Assembly: GCA_027326105.1 (NCBI GenBank)
Contig: DAHWFB010000118.1
Coordinates: 1-56,911, forward strand
DNA from: Acetobacteraceae bacterium
Lineage (GTDB): Bacteria > Pseudomonadota > Alphaproteobacteria > Acetobacterales > Acetobacteraceae
DNA length: 56,911 nucleotides
Direction: 5' to 3'
The position numbers and the translations under genes are program-made. Position 1 is the first letter of the stretch. Every line of letters begins with the position of its first letter. Under the pieces are notes generated by a model. It saw only the letters and a list, made by a program, of their open reading frames with translations, searched no databases and was not told where the DNA came from. Positions 18,601-28,819 of the stretch are shown here, piece by piece.

Positions 18601-19280
18601 GGATGCACTCCTTGATAGGTCATGCGGTCTTCCAGGCGCGGGGCGCCCGATTGCGGGTCGGCGGGAGTGATGGCGGTGATCGACACCAGCATGCCGGGCA
18701 CCTTGGGGGCGAGCACGAAGCTGTAGGACTTGCCGGTGACGGCGGGCAGATTGGCGAAGTGCGGGTTGCCGGCGAAGGGATGGAGGAGGATGCGCTCCCC
18801 GGCCAGCTTGCGCCCGCCCGCGGTCACCGTGACCGGGGAGACGGTAGCGGAGAGCAGCAGCGCGTCGCGGATCTTGTTGCGGAAGAAGTCCGGCGTATAG
18901 GCGAATTCCCGGTGCATCAACGTCACGTCGTGCTGGAGGAAGACCATCACCATCGGGTTGCCGCGGAACCCGGGGAACGAGAGCGTGGCCGCGTAGCGGC
19001 TGGTGGGCAGGAACTTCACGCGGACGTCGCGCAGGCCGGCGTTGCCGACCGGGGTCACCGCCTCGGCGACGCTACCGGTGAACGGGCGCGGGCCGACGTG
19101 GACGTAGCGGTAGGTGATGGTCTCGCGGGTCGTGATATTGGCGAGATGGGGGGTGGCGAACAGCGCCTTCTGGGCCGGCGAATAGCGCATCCCGCCGGCG
19201 CGCGCGGGGACGATCCCGCCCGCCGCGGTGAATGATCCGGCCACGGCGGCCAGAGCGACAAGCAACGCGAAGCGACGCAT
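18597..19280 (-). CDS. exported protein of unknown function
   Basis: A 227-residue protein with a clear signal peptide (cleavage after about residue 28, PARA). The mature part looks like beta-rich periplasmic protein and has no recognisable catalytic motif; notable segments are TRETITYRYVHVGP and GNPMVMVFLQHDVTLMHREF. The purine-rich GAGGTGAGGAGG directly before the ATG at 19280 decides the start. It is first in the minus-strand operon with the small cysteine-bearing protein and thpR. Function unknown. Confidence 0.75.
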   Translation of the reverse strand: MRRFALLVALAAVAGSFTAAGGIVPARAGGMRYSPAQKALFATPHLANITTRETITYRYVHVGPRPFTGSVAEAVTPVGNAGLRDVRVKFLPTSRYAATLSFPGFRGNPMVMVFLQHDVTLMHREFAYTPDFFRNKIRDALLLSATVSPVTVTAGGRKLAGERILLHPFAGNPHFANLPAVTGKSYSFVLAPKVPGMLVSITAITPADPQSGAPRLEDRMTYQGVHP

Positions 19281-19300
19281 CCTCCTCACCTCGTTCTTTT

Positions 19301-19321
19301 GGGGATGTGAAATCCATCCCC
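19301..19321. other. short inverted repeat in a 5' leader
   Basis: GGGGAT (19301-19306) and ATCCCC (19316-19321) pair around a 9-base spacer, 20-40 bases before the minus-strand ATG at 19280. It could be a leader hairpin or an operator for that operon. Evidence is only the sequence symmetry. Confidence 0.3.
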
Positions 19322-19415
19322 GACAGGATACACTGGCCGCAATGGCCGGAACAGGGCCGATCCTTGGGGAGGGGCTTGGCCTCTTGCGACGGCGCCCTGA
19401 TCCTGGGAGCAGCCC

Positions 19416-19622
19416 GTGATTTCCCTCGTCCTCGTCTTCTGCATGATCCGCGATCCCTCCACCTGCATCGAGCAGCGGCCGCAGTTCGCCAAGCCGCTGA
19501 CCGACTGGGCCTGCCTCGCCGACGGCCAGACCGCCGCCGCGCGCTACCTCGAATCCCACCCCGACTGGAAACTGGTCAAGTGGCGCTGCGAACGCAACGT
19601 GGTGCCCCAGGCTCCGGCGTGA
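19416..19622 (+). CDS. small conserved protein of unknown function
   Basis: A 68-residue protein starting at GTG 19416, with GGGAG 6 bases upstream. It opens with a hydrophobic stretch and has three cysteines (CMIRDPSTC and WACLADG), then a pattern rich in Trp near the end (HPDWKLVKWRCERN). I recall small proteins of this pattern in alphaproteobacteria, but no function. Its composition matches neighbouring real genes. Confidence 0.6.
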   Translation: MISLVLVFCMIRDPSTCIEQRPQFAKPLTDWACLADGQTAAARYLESHPDWKLVKWRCERNVVPQAPA

Positions 19623-19756
19623 CATCTCCGGCCGGAAGCCACCCGCCCGAAACCGTATCGCCCCCCCTCGATTTTTTTCCCCCGCCGCGACATAGTCCGC
19701 CGGGGCGCGCATCGGCACCGTGCCGCCGGCGCTGCCTCTCGCCAAGGAGCATAAGA

Positions 19757-20149
19757 ATGAGAAAGACGTTGAGGAAATCCGCCCCCGCCCTCGCGGTGCT
19801 CGCCGCCGGGTTCGGGCTGGTCGCCGCCAGCCCTGCCTTCGCCGCCGGCGACGCCAAGGCCGGGGCGCAACTGTTCCAGCAGTGCGCGATCTGCCACTCC
19901 AACAAGAAGGGCGTGAACATGATCGGCCCCAGCCTGTTCGGCGTGGTCGGCCGCAAGGCGGGCACCGAGCCGGGCTACAGCTACGATGCGGCGATGAAGA
20001 AGTTCGGCAAGACCTGGACCGAAGCGCGTCTGGACAAATACATCACCGACCCGCAGAAGTACATTCCTGGCGTCAAGATGATCTATCCCGGCATGCCAAG
20101 CGCGACCGACCGGGCCAATCTGATCGCCTACCTCGCCACCCTGAAGTAG
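19757..20149 (+). CDS. class I cytochrome c
   Basis: A 130-residue periplasmic electron carrier. The signal peptide ends near residue 29 (AFAAG). One haem site CAICH lies about 17 residues into the mature protein, and the distal Met ligand is likely in KMIYPGMPS. The layout (IGPSLFGVVGRKAG, then YSYDAAMKK) is that of the cytochrome c2/c550 family. AAGGAG lies 7 bases before the ATG. Its partners cannot be named from the neighbours. Confidence 0.93.
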   Translation: MRKTLRKSAPALAVLAAGFGLVAASPAFAAGDAKAGAQLFQQCAICHSNKKGVNMIGPSLFGVVGRKAGTEPGYSYDAAMKKFGKTWTEARLDKYITDPQKYIPGVKMIYPGMPSATDRANLIAYLATLK

Positions 20150-20165
20150 AACCCGCTTCGTTCTC

Positions 20166-20189
20166 CCGGCGCAAGGCGGTTTGCGCCGG
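20166..20189. terminator. strong hairpin after the cytochrome c gene
   Basis: CCGGCGCAA (20166-20174) and TTGCGCCGG (20181-20189) form a perfect 9-bp stem with a 6-base loop, 17 bases after the cytochrome stop. There is no long T-run. It likely ends or weakens transcription before the agmatinase gene. It also makes an upstream TTG start for that gene at 20181 unlikely. Confidence 0.5.
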
Positions 20190-20216
20190 CGGGACGGCGG
20201 CTTGCGAAACCTTTTC

Positions 20217-21245
20217 ATGCTCGACCCGCCTGCCCTCGCCCGCCTGCGCGAACGCTATGGCGGCGCCAAGGGCGGCACGATGCACGACCCGGCGTTCCGC
20301 GAGGTCGCCGCCCTGCAATTCCGCGAGGGCGACCGCCGGACCCCGCCCTATGCCGATCCCGCGACGCTGCTCGGTGCGCCCTGGCGGCGGGAGCCGGCGG
20401 GGCTCGATGTCGCTCTGGTGGGCGTGCCGATGGATCTCGGCGTCACCAACCGCTCGGGTGCGCGGCTCGGGCCGCGGGCGGTCCGCGCGGTGGAGCGGAT
20501 CGGGCCTTACGAACATGTGATGCGGATCGCCCCGGCGACGCGGCTTGCCTACGCCGACCTCGGCGACATCCCCTTCCGCTCGCGTTTCGACCTCGCCTCC
20601 TGCCACGCCGACATCGAGGCCTTCATGGCCGGGATGCGCGCCGCGGGCGTGGTGCCGCTCGCGGTCGGCGGAGACCATTCCCTCACCTACCCGATCCTGC
20701 GTGCGCTGGGCCACGAGCGGCCGCTGGGCCTGGTCCACATTGACGCCCATTGCGACACCTCCGGTGAATACGAGGGCTGCCGCTTCCACCACGGCGGGCC
20801 GTTCCGCCAGGCCGTGCTCGATGGGGTGCTCGACCCCACCCGGACCATCCAGATCGGCATCCGCGGGGGGGCCGAGTATCTCTGGGAGTTTTCCACCGAT
20901 TCGGGAATGACGGTGATCCACGCCGAGGAGATCGATACGCTCGGCGTCCCGGCGATCGCGGCCCGCGCCCGCGCCGTGGTGGGCGATGGCCCGGCCTATG
21001 TCAGCTTCGATGTCGATTCGCTCGACCCGGCCTTCGCGCCGGGCACCGGCACGCCGGAGGCCGGAGGGCTCACCCCGCGCGAGGCGCTCGCGCTGCTGCG
21101 CGGGCTGGCCGGGCTCGACATCGTCGGGGCGGACGTGGTGGAGGTGGCGCCCCAGTACGACGCCACCACCAACACCGCCCAGATCGCCGCCCAGGTGCTG
21201 TTCACCGAACTCTGTCTGGTGGCCGCGGCGCGAACGCGGCGATAG
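20217..21245 (+). CDS. agmatinase-family ureohydrolase
   Basis: A 342-residue Mn-dependent ureohydrolase that releases urea from a guanidino compound. All six metal ligands of the family can be seen: His154 (GGDHS), Asp176, His178 and Asp180 (HIDAHCD), Asp265 and Asp267 (SFDVDSLDP). The N-terminal extension of about 60 residues is like that of guanidinobutyrase and guanidinopropionase relatives, so agmatine is not certain as substrate. Urea or guanidine use would fit a nitrogen-thrifty organism. ATG 20217 was chosen over upstream TTG codons because those lie in or just after a hairpin. Confidence 0.87.
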   Translation: MLDPPALARLRERYGGAKGGTMHDPAFREVAALQFREGDRRTPPYADPATLLGAPWRREPAGLDVALVGVPMDLGVTNRSGARLGPRAVRAVERIGPYEHVMRIAPATRLAYADLGDIPFRSRFDLASCHADIEAFMAGMRAAGVVPLAVGGDHSLTYPILRALGHERPLGLVHIDAHCDTSGEYEGCRFHHGGPFRQAVLDGVLDPTRTIQIGIRGGAEYLWEFSTDSGMTVIHAEEIDTLGVPAIAARARAVVGDGPAYVSFDVDSLDPAFAPGTGTPEAGGLTPREALALLRGLAGLDIVGADVVEVAPQYDATTNTAQIAAQVLFTELCLVAAARTRR

Positions 21246-21301
21246 CCCCAGCACCGCGCCGCCGGAACGGCCGCGAACGGGTCCGCCGGCGGGGGGCTCC
21301 C

Positions 21302-22624
21302 TTACAGGATGAAGCGGCTGAGGTCGCCCTTCGCGGCCAACGGCGCCACCCGTTCGGCGACATAGGCTTCATCCACCGTCACCGTCTCCCCCGGCCGATC
21401 GGCGGCGGTGAAGCTGATCTCCTCGAGCAGGCGTTCGAGCACGGTGTGCAGCCGACGCGCGCCGATATTCTCGATCCGTTCGTTGATGTCCGCCGCCAAC
21501 CCGGCGAGCGCTTCCACCGCCGCCCCGGTGAACACGAGGGCGACCTTCTCGGTGCCGAGCAGGGCGGTGTACTGCTTGAGCAGGGAATGTTCCGGCTCGG
21601 TCAGGATGCGCCGCAGATCCTCGCGCGACAACGGCGCGAGCTCCACCCGGATCGGCAGCCGGCCCTGCAATTCGGGCAACAGATCCGAAGGCTTGGCGAG
21701 ATGGAAGGCGCCCGAGGCGATGAACAGGATATGGTCGGTGCGCACCGGCCCGTATTTGGTCGAAACCGTGGTGCCTTCGATCAGCGGCAACAGATCGCGC
21801 TGCACGCCCTCGCGGGAGACGTCGCCGCCGCGAAACCCGCCCTCGCCGGTGCGCACGCAGATCTTGTCGATCTCGTCGAGAAAGACGATGCCGTTGTTCT
21901 CCGCGTGCGCCACCGCGTCGCGGGCGAGCCGGTCGGTGTCGAGCAGCCGGTCGGCCTCCTCCTGTTCGAGCGCGCGCCGCGCGGCGTCCACCCGCATCCG
22001 CCGCCGCTGGGGCTGGCGCGCGAACATCGTCTTCATCATCTCGCCGAGGTTGATGGCACCCCCTGGCGGCATCCCTGGCATGTCCAACTGGGCGAAGGGC
22101 ATCGGTCCGCCCTCGGCCACCGCGACCTCGATCTCCTTTTCTTCCAGCTCTCCCCCGCGCAGCATCTTGCGGAAGCGGTTGCGCGTGTCCGCCGAGGCGC
22201 CCTCGCCGACCAGCGCGCTCAGCAGCCGCTCCTCGGCGGCCAGTTGCGCGCGCGCCTCCACCTCGCGGCGGCCGGCGTCGCGCAGCATGGTGATCGCGGC
22301 CTCCACCAGATCGCGCGCGATCGCATCGACATCGCGCCCGACGTAGCCCACCTCGGTGAATTTGGTCGCCTCGACCTTGAGGAACGGCGCCTGGGCGAGT
22401 TTCGCCAGCCGCCGGGCGATCTCGGTCTTGCCGCAGCCGGTCGGCCCGATCATCAATATGTTCTTGGGCACCACCTCCTCGCGCAGGGCGGGGTCGAGCT
22501 GGGCGCGGCGCCAGCGGTTGCGCAGCGCGATCGCCACCGCCCGCTTGGCCTCGTTCTGGCCGACGATGAAGCGGTCGAGTTCGGAGACGATCTCGCGCGG
22601 CGAGTAGGTCGGCACTTCGATCAT
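21302..22624 (-). CDS. hslU: ATP-dependent protease ATPase subunit HslU
   Basis: A 440-residue AAA+ unfoldase that feeds substrates to HslV. It has the N-terminal signature [16 protein letters not shown], Walker A GPTGCGKT (60-67), a Walker [10 protein letters not shown] and the typical C-terminal end LSRFIL that docks into HslV. The I-domain lies between about 110 and 240. It follows hslV by 31 bases on the same strand, the usual order. Confidence 0.98.
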   Translation of the reverse strand: MIEVPTYSPREIVSELDRFIVGQNEAKRAVAIALRNRWRRAQLDPALREEVVPKNILMIGPTGCGKTEIARRLAKLAQAPFLKVEATKFTEVGYVGRDVDAIARDLVEAAITMLRDAGRREVEARAQLAAEERLLSALVGEGASADTRNRFRKMLRGGELEEKEIEVAVAEGGPMPFAQLDMPGMPPGGAINLGEMMKTMFARQPQRRRMRVDAARRALEQEEADRLLDTDRLARDAVAHAENNGIVFLDEIDKICVRTGEGGFRGGDVSREGVQRDLLPLIEGTTVSTKYGPVRTDHILFIASGAFHLAKPSDLLPELQGRLPIRVELAPLSREDLRRILTEPEHSLLKQYTALLGTEKVALVFTGAAVEALAGLAADINERIENIGARRLHTVLERLLEEISFTAADRPGETVTVDEAYVAERVAPLAAKGDLSRFIL

Positions 22625-22655
22625 GGAACAATCCCGGCGGCGGGTGGGCGGCCGT

Positions 22656-23219
22656 TCAGAGGGTTTCGAGGGTCAAATTGTGGTTGGTGTAGATGCAGAT
22701 GTCGCCGGCGATCTTCATGGCGCGGCGGGCGATCTCCTCGGCCGAAAGTCCGGGCACGGAGATCAGCGCGCGCGCCGCGGCGAGCGCATAGTTCCCGCCG
22801 GAGCCGATGGCCACCACCCCATCCTCGGGCTCCAGCACGTCGCCGTTGCCGGTGAGGGTGAAGCTGCGCTCGCGGTCGGCCACCGCCATCATCGCCTCGA
22901 GCCGGCGCAGGTAGCGGTCGGTCCGCCAGTCCTTGGCGAGCTCGACGCAGGCGCGTTCGAGCTGGCCGGGGAAGCGTTCGAGTTTCGCCTCCAGCCGTTC
23001 GAGCAGGGTGAAGGCGTCCGCGGTGGCGCCGGCGAAGCCGGCCAGGACGCTTCCCCCGGCGCCGATGCGCCGCACCTTGCGCGCGTTGCCCTTCACCACC
23101 GTATTGCCGAGGCTCACCTGCCCATCCCCGGCCATGGCGACGGCGCCCTGGTGGCGGACGCAGAGGATGGTGGTGCCATACCAGAGCGAGGGGTCGTGGG
23201 TCTCGAAGCTGTCTTTCAT
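22656..23219 (-). CDS. hslV: ATP-dependent protease peptidase subunit HslV
   Basis: A 187-residue threonine peptidase. The mature N-terminal nucleophile is Thr16 in YGTTILCVR, so a 15-residue propeptide would be removed. Conserved blocks include [13 protein letters not shown] and [17 protein letters not shown]. No clear ribosome site is seen before this ATG; the propeptide length is normal, which supports the start. Divergent from the MFS gene at 23327. Confidence 0.97.
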   Translation of the reverse strand: MKDSFETHDPSLWYGTTILCVRHQGAVAMAGDGQVSLGNTVVKGNARKVRRIGAGGSVLAGFAGATADAFTLLERLEAKLERFPGQLERACVELAKDWRTDRYLRRLEAMMAVADRERSFTLTGNGDVLEPEDGVVAIGSGGNYALAAARALISVPGLSAEEIARRAMKIAGDICIYTNHNLTLETL

Positions 23220-23326
23220 GACGGCGTCAGATGGCCCCCCGCCGCCGCCGCTGCAAGCCCACCCCCCTTGGCGCCATCGCCCCCGCGGGTGCAGGATCGC
23301 CGGCAGAACACGGGGGAAAGCGCACC

Positions 23327-24727
23327 ATGTCCCAGTCCCAGGCCGCCGCGATCGCCGCGCGGCTCGACCGGTTGCCCGCGTCGCGCCACGTCTGGCGCCT
23401 CGTCGTCCTCATCTCGTTTGGTGGCTGCTTCGAGTTCTACGATCTCTTCTTCACCGGCTACATCGCCCCCGGCCTCATCCGGGGGGGCTTCTTCACCCCC
23501 GCCTCGCTCGGCCCCTTCGCCGCCCTCGGCCTGCTCGGCGCGGCCGGCTTCGCCACCTTCGTCTTCGCCACCTTCGCCGGCCTGTTCCTTGGCACCATCG
23601 TCTTCGGCTACGTCGCCGACCGGTTCGGCCGGCGCCTCGTCTTCACCGCTTCGCTGCTGTGGTATTCGGCGGCCAGCATCGTCCTCGCCTTCCAGACCTC
23701 CGGCGAAGGGCTGGTGCTGTGGCGCTTCATCGCCGGCGTCGGCATCGGCGTCGAACTCGTCACCATCGACACCTTCATCTCCGAACTCATCCCCGCCCGC
23801 GATCGCGGCCGCGCTTTCGCGGTCAACCAGTTCATCACCTTCCTCGCGGTCCCTTGCGTCGCCTTCCTCGCCTGGATCCTGGTGCCGCTGAAGCCGCTCG
23901 GGCTGGATGGCTGGCGCTGGGTCGTGCTGCTCGGCGCCTCGGGCGCGCTCGTCATCTGGTTCATCCAGCGCGCGGTGCCGGAAAGCCCGCGCTGGCTGGC
24001 GCTGCACGGCCGCCTGGTCGATGCCGAGCGCGAGACCGCCGCCCTCGAGGCCGCGGTCGCCGCCGAAACCGGCGTCGCGCTCCTCCCGCCCGCACCCCAT
24101 CCGGCCCTGCCGCCGGTGCGCGGCAGCCTCGCCGAGATCTTCCGCCCGCCCTACGGGGCACGCACGCGGATGCTCTCGGTGTTCAATTTCTTCCAGGTCA
24201 TCGGCTTCTACGGTTTCGCCGCATGGGCGCCGACGCTGCTCATCGCCGAGCACATCACCGTCACGGCGAGCCTGCGCTACGCCTTCATCATCGCCATCGC
24301 CAACCCGTTCGGCCCGCTCCTCGGCACCCTGATCGCCGACCGGGTGGAGCGCAAATGGCAGATCGTCGGGGGGGCCTTCGGCATGGCGGTGTTCATGCTG
24401 CTGTTCGTCCTCCAGCGCAGCGGCCCGCTGGTCATCCTCTGTGGCGTGCTCTTCACCCTCTCGGCCAACATCATGTCCTTCGCCTACCACGGCTACCAGG
24501 CCGAACTCTTCCCCACCCGCATCCGTGCCCGCGCGGTCGGCTTCGTCTATTCCTGGAGCCGCGTCTCGGCTGCCTTCGCGGGCCTCTTCATCGGCTTCTT
24601 CCTCAGCCACGGCGGCACGATGTCGGTCGCCCTGTTCATCGCCTTCTCGATGGCGATCGTCATCCTCACCGTCGCCACCTACGGCCCGCCCACCCGCGGC
24701 CGGCCGCTGGAGGAGATCTCGCCCTGA
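23327..24727 (+). CDS. MFS transporter, sugar-porter/aromatic-acid type
   Basis: A 466-residue, 12-helix major facilitator carrier. The loop 2-3 motif appears as DRFGRR, and PESPRWL closes the sixth helix as in sugar-porter and MHS-like families. A GGGGGAAAG ribosome site precedes ATG 23327; an earlier in-frame ATG (23231) gives a basic, low-complexity leader and is rejected. It is a close paralogue of the carrier at 36433, with the same length and the shared start segment [11 protein letters not shown]. The substrate is unknown. Confidence 0.88.
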   Translation: MSQSQAAAIAARLDRLPASRHVWRLVVLISFGGCFEFYDLFFTGYIAPGLIRGGFFTPASLGPFAALGLLGAAGFATFVFATFAGLFLGTIVFGYVADRFGRRLVFTASLLWYSAASIVLAFQTSGEGLVLWRFIAGVGIGVELVTIDTFISELIPARDRGRAFAVNQFITFLAVPCVAFLAWILVPLKPLGLDGWRWVVLLGASGALVIWFIQRAVPESPRWLALHGRLVDAERETAALEAAVAAETGVALLPPAPHPALPPVRGSLAEIFRPPYGARTRMLSVFNFFQVIGFYGFAAWAPTLLIAEHITVTASLRYAFIIAIANPFGPLLGTLIADRVERKWQIVGGAFGMAVFMLLFVLQRSGPLVILCGVLFTLSANIMSFAYHGYQAELFPTRIRARAVGFVYSWSRVSAAFAGLFIGFFLSHGGTMSVALFIAFSMAIVILTVATYGPPTRGRPLEEISP

Positions 24728-24763
24728 CCCCGCCCGCTGCGCGCCCGGTCCCTCCCGCGACGG

Positions 24764-26614
24764 TCAGAAAATTCCGACGCTGCCCCAGGGAACGAGCGCG
24801 ATGACGAGCAGCCCGGCAACGAGGGCGCCGAGATAGCCCCAGATTTTGCCGAGGCCTTTGTTCGGGTCGATATCCGTGATGATGCCCGCCGCGTAGTAGC
24901 CGAGACCGACCGGCGGAGCGAACAAGCCGATGCCCATGGCGAGGATCACGATGATGCCGTAGCGCACGTCGCCGATATGGAGGGTGCGCGCGATCGGGAA
25001 CAGGATCGGCCCGAACAGGACCAGGATCGGGATGCCTTCGAGAATGCTGCCGAGAACGATCATCAGGAAGATTGAACCGAGCAGGAACCCATACTGTCCA
25101 CCCGGCAAGGCGAGCATGAGACGGGTGATGTCGTCGGCGAAGCCCGATTGGGTCAGCGTCCAGCTCATCGCGGTTGCGATCGCGATGATGAACATGATGG
25201 CGCCGGCCAGCCCGACCGACTTCGCGGCACTCTCGTAGAGCGCCGCGGGCTTGAAGCCGCCGTAGAAGACCACGCCGAGGATGATCGCGTAGATCGTGCC
25301 GATCGTTGCGACCTCCGTCGCGGTCGCGATGCCGCCGATCACGCAGAAGCGGATCACGAAGGGCAGAACCAGCGCCGGCAGGCCATAGACGAAGCTGCCC
25401 AGGACCTGCCGCGCCCCCGCCCGCGGCCCGGAGGCGACGGCGTGCCTGCCGACCCAGAAGCGCGCGAGCAGCGCCAGGATGACCGCCAGTACGACAGCGG
25501 GCATCAGCCCGGCCGCGAACAGCGCGGAGATCGACGTGCCGGTGACCGCCCCGATGATGATCAGCACGATCGAAGGGGGGATCGTCTCCGCCATCGCGCC
25601 ACAGCACGAAACCACCGAGAGAATATGACCCTCGTCGATCTTCTGCCGCTTCATCTCGGGCACCACGACCGGGGCGACCGCGGCGAGATCGGCGGTCTTG
25701 GCGCCCGAAATGCCCGAAACGAGCAGGATACCGCCGATCAGCACGTAGAACAGCCCGCCCTTCACCGGGCCGACCAGCTCGGTGAGGAAGCGCATCATCG
25801 CCGGCGCCAGCCGGGTGACGGTGAGCAGGCCGCCGAGCAGAACGAACAGCGGCACGGCGAGCAGGATGATCGAACTCGTGCCCTGCTCGACCTGGCTCGC
25901 GATGACGGCGAGCGGCGCGCTTCCCGTGACGGTCAGATAGAATACGGTGCAGAGGCCGAAGGCGAAGGCGATCGGCACCCCCACGAGCACGGTGGCGAAC
26001 AGCAGGACGACGAAGACGAAGATCACCTCCGCCAGCGTATCGGCGGCCAGGCCGAGCCCGATCAGCCAGGCGATGCCGACGATCGCCGCAGCACCCAGCG
26101 CCCCGCGCCAGAGTTCGGCGCCGCGATGGCGGAACATGTCACGCACCAGATACGCGGCGATCAGCAGGAAGCCGACGACCAGCCCGGCCGCCTCCCAGCC
26201 GCCGGAAACGCCGAGCTGCGAGAGAGAGGATTGCCGCTCGACTTCGAGAAACCGGAGGCTGGGGCCGATCATCGCGAGAACGACGACGAGCTGGACCACG
26301 TCGGTGCCGGCTCGCAACCGCGCCTGCCAGCCGGACGGCAGCCGATCGACGAAGGCGGTCATCCGCATGTGCCGATCGTCGCGCACCGCGATTGCCGCCC
26401 CCAGCATGGACAGCCAGACGAAGCTCAGCTGCGCGAATTCGTTCGACCAGATCAGGGGATGGAGGAAGATGCCCCGTGCGACGATGCCGGCGAACAGGAC
26501 CAGCACCTCGCAGGCGAGCAGCATCACGCTGGCCGCATCGAGCCCAGCATCGGCGAGGCGGGCGAACCGGCCTCGCGTTCTTTCCGTTCCGAGCAGTACC
26601 TTGTCGGTCAGCAT
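24764..26614 (-). CDS. TRAP transporter fused small and large membrane subunits (DctQM)
   Basis: A 616-residue fusion. About residues 20-175 are the DctQ part (four helices, with WSNEFAQLSFVWLSMLGA), and about 195-610 are the DctM channel part (IPPSIVLIIIGAVTGTS, VSGISGAKTADLAAVAP). TRAP systems use ion gradients to import carboxylates and sugar acids. It is the last gene of the SDR-transketolase-DctP operon, so it should import the substrate of those enzymes. Confidence 0.93.
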   Translation of the reverse strand: MLTDKVLLGTERTRGRFARLADAGLDAASVMLLACEVLVLFAGIVARGIFLHPLIWSNEFAQLSFVWLSMLGAAIAVRDDRHMRMTAFVDRLPSGWQARLRAGTDVVQLVVVLAMIGPSLRFLEVERQSSLSQLGVSGGWEAAGLVVGFLLIAAYLVRDMFRHRGAELWRGALGAAAIVGIAWLIGLGLAADTLAEVIFVFVVLLFATVLVGVPIAFAFGLCTVFYLTVTGSAPLAVIASQVEQGTSSIILLAVPLFVLLGGLLTVTRLAPAMMRFLTELVGPVKGGLFYVLIGGILLVSGISGAKTADLAAVAPVVVPEMKRQKIDEGHILSVVSCCGAMAETIPPSIVLIIIGAVTGTSISALFAAGLMPAVVLAVILALLARFWVGRHAVASGPRAGARQVLGSFVYGLPALVLPFVIRFCVIGGIATATEVATIGTIYAIILGVVFYGGFKPAALYESAAKSVGLAGAIMFIIAIATAMSWTLTQSGFADDITRLMLALPGGQYGFLLGSIFLMIVLGSILEGIPILVLFGPILFPIARTLHIGDVRYGIIVILAMGIGLFAPPVGLGYYAAGIITDIDPNKGLGKIWGYLGALVAGLLVIALVPWGSVGIF

Positions 26615-26737
26615 CCTGTTTCCTCCCCGCCGGCCCCGCGCACGCGGCCGGTCATTGTCGCCCTGCGATACCGCTCTCTCCCTGCGGCGAGAGGGGCGCG
26701 TCCGGCCGGTCCCGGCATCGCGCCCGCATGTGGCGCC

Positions 26738-27754
26738 CTACTTGAGCGGACCAGATGTTTTCTCGAGCAGGCTCCAGGCCGGGGCGCCGAAGTTCCGCTC
26801 CCAGTGCGCGTAGTACTTCGCCTTGCCGAGCGCGCTGCGGAACGCCATCTTGTCGACCTCGAGCACCGTCATGCCCTTCTGCGTCAGCTTCTTCCGCAAG
26901 GACTGGCTGAGCGCCGCGATATCGGCGCGCTCGTCATGCCCGGCCGCGGTGAACGCCTCGGTGACGATCTCCTGCCACTTCTTCGGCAGCCGTGCGAAGG
27001 CGGGCTTGTTGCCGAGCAGCAGGTAGCCGTCCCAGGCATGCTGCGTCATGCTGAGATATTTCTGCACGTCGTAGAGCTTCGCCGTATAGATAATGGGCAG
27101 CGGATTCTCTTCCCCGTCCACCACGTGATTTTCAAGTGAGGTGTACACCTCGCTGAAATCGATCGTGGTCGGAGCGGCACCGAACGCCGCGAACATGGAC
27201 GACAGGATGGGGGCGTCGGGCACGCGGATCTTGAAATTGTGCAGATCGGCGGGCGTCTTCACCGGCCTGGTGCCGGAGGTGACGTTGCGGAACCCGTTCT
27301 CCCAGATCGAACCGACCTGGACCATGCCGTGCTCGTCGATCTTGCTCGCGATGTAGCGGCCGAGCGCTCCATCCACCGCGCTCCAGACGTCCTTCGACTC
27401 GAGAAACGCGTAGCCGACGTTGACGATGCCCGCCGCCGGGACCGTGGTGGCGAGAACCGAACTCGCCATGTTGATGATCTGCACGCCGCCGAGCTGGATC
27501 TGGGCGATCAGTTGCTTGTCGGTGCCGAGCTGGGCCGCGGGATAGAGCTTGATGTCCAGGCCGCCGTTGGTGGCCGCTCGGATCTTCGCGATCGCCTGCG
27601 CCGCGCGGATGTTCACCGGGTGGCTCGGCTCCTGGCCGGTCGCCATCTTCCAGGTGGATTGGGCGGCGTCGCCGCGACGGGACAGGATGCCCAGCGCGGG
27701 CAGCACGGCCGCGCCCTTGAGCAATGTACGGCGCCGTATCGGATGATGGTGCAT
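26738..27754 (-). CDS. TRAP transporter substrate-binding protein (DctP family)
   Basis: A 338-residue periplasmic receptor. The N-terminus carries a Tat-like signal (IRRRTLLKG) with the Ala-rich stretch after it. Family marks include LYPAAQLGTDKQLI and NFKIRVPDAP, in which the Arg normally salt-bridges the substrate carboxylate. VDGEENPLPII is also typical. A GAGGAGG ribosome site precedes the ATG at 27754. It lies between the transketolase pair and the QM fusion. Confidence 0.93.
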   Translation of the reverse strand: MHHHPIRRRTLLKGAAVLPALGILSRRGDAAQSTWKMATGQEPSHPVNIRAAQAIAKIRAATNGGLDIKLYPAAQLGTDKQLIAQIQLGGVQIINMASSVLATTVPAAGIVNVGYAFLESKDVWSAVDGALGRYIASKIDEHGMVQVGSIWENGFRNVTSGTRPVKTPADLHNFKIRVPDAPILSSMFAAFGAAPTTIDFSEVYTSLENHVVDGEENPLPIIYTAKLYDVQKYLSMTQHAWDGYLLLGNKPAFARLPKKWQEIVTEAFTAAGHDERADIAALSQSLRKKLTQKGMTVLEVDKMAFRSALGKAKYYAHWERNFGAPAWSLLEKTSGPLK

Positions 27755-27808
27755 GTTGGTTTCCTCCTCTTGAATGGGGACGCGTTTGCCGGTCTCCCGG
27801 CGGTCGGG

Positions 27809-28819
27809 TCAGAGCCAGGCGCGGATCTGGCGAGCCATGGCCTCGGCCGAGATGCCGTAGCGGTCGTGCAGGGTGGGCAGGGCGCCGGCGGCCAGGAACT
27901 CGTCGGGCAAGCCGATCTGGCGGAACCTGGGCGCGATCCCGGCCCGCAGCAGCCCCGCGGCCACCGCCTCGCCGAGCCCGCCGACCACCGTGTGGTTCTC
28001 CGCCACCACCACGAGCCGGCCACCCTTGCCGGCGGCCGCGATGATGGTGTCGAGATCGAGCGGCTTGATCGTCGCCGCGTGGAGCACCTCCACGCCGATC
28101 TTGTCCTTCTCCAGCATTTCGGCGGCCTGCAGCGCGCGCATGGTGGCAAGCCCGGTGGCGACCAGCAGCACGTCATTGCCGCCGCGCAGCGCCTTCGCCT
28201 TGCCGATCTCGAAGCGGTAGCCGTACTCGTCGAGAACGAGGGGCACGTTGCCGCGCAAGAGCCGCATGTAGACCGGGCCGTCGTGCGCCGCGATCGCGGG
28301 CACCGCCTGCTCGATCTCGAGCGCGTCGGCGGGGTCGATGATGGTCAGATTCGGCATGCCGCGGAAGATCGCGATGTCCTCGGTCGCCTGGTGGCTCGGG
28401 CCGTAGCCCGAGGTCAGGCCGGGCAACGCGCAGACGATCTTGACGTTCAGCTTCTCCTCGGCGATGGCCATGCAGATGAAGTCGTAAGCGCGGCGCGCGG
28501 CGAACACGGCATAGGTGGTCACGAAGGGCAGTGCGCCCTCGCGCGCCAGCCCGGCCGCGGCCGCCATGAGCAGCTGCTCGGCCATGCCCATCTGGTAGAA
28601 CCGGTCGGGAAAGGCTTTGGCGAAAACATGCAGGTCGGTGTATTTCGCCAGATCGGCGGTGAGGCCGACGATATCGGGGTTGGATCCGGCCAGCGCGACG
28701 AGCGCGTTGCCGAATGGCGCCGGCGTGGTGCGCTGGCCGGGAGCGGCGATCGAGGCGATCATCGCCGAGGTGGTCAGCCGCTTCTTGGGCGCGGCGGCGG
28801 TGGGTTGCGCGTGGCTCAT
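27809..28819 (-). CDS. split transketolase, C-terminal subunit
   Basis: A 336-residue protein covering the pyrimidine-binding and C-terminal domains of transketolase. Features are GMAEQLLMAAAAGLAREG (the Glu that activates TPP), SGYGPSHQATEDIAIFRGMPN and VVVAENHTVVGGLGEAVA. It needs the N-terminal subunit encoded by the adjacent gene. The start MSHAQ at 28819 overlaps the stop of that gene (TGATG); a longer upstream frame lies inside the N-terminal gene and is rejected. Confidence 0.92.
   Translation of the reverse strand: MSHAQPTAAAPKKRLTTSAMIASIAAPGQRTTPAPFGNALVALAGSNPDIVGLTADLAKYTDLHVFAKAFPDRFYQMGMAEQLLMAAAAGLAREGALPFVTTYAVFAARRAYDFICMAIAEEKLNVKIVCALPGLTSGYGPSHQATEDIAIFRGMPNLTIIDPADALEIEQAVPAIAAHDGPVYMRLLRGNVPLVLDEYGYRFEIGKAKALRGGNDVLLVATGLATMRALQAAEMLEKDKIGVEVLHAATIKPLDLDTIIAAAGKGGRLVVVAENHTVVGGLGEAVAAGLLRAGIAPRFRQIGLPDEFLAAGALPTLHDRYGISAEAMARQIRAWL

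Noticed and set aside
21446-22855. Long plus-strand frame opposite hslU and hslV
   Set aside because: hslU and hslV are certain; this frame is low-complexity and has no support.
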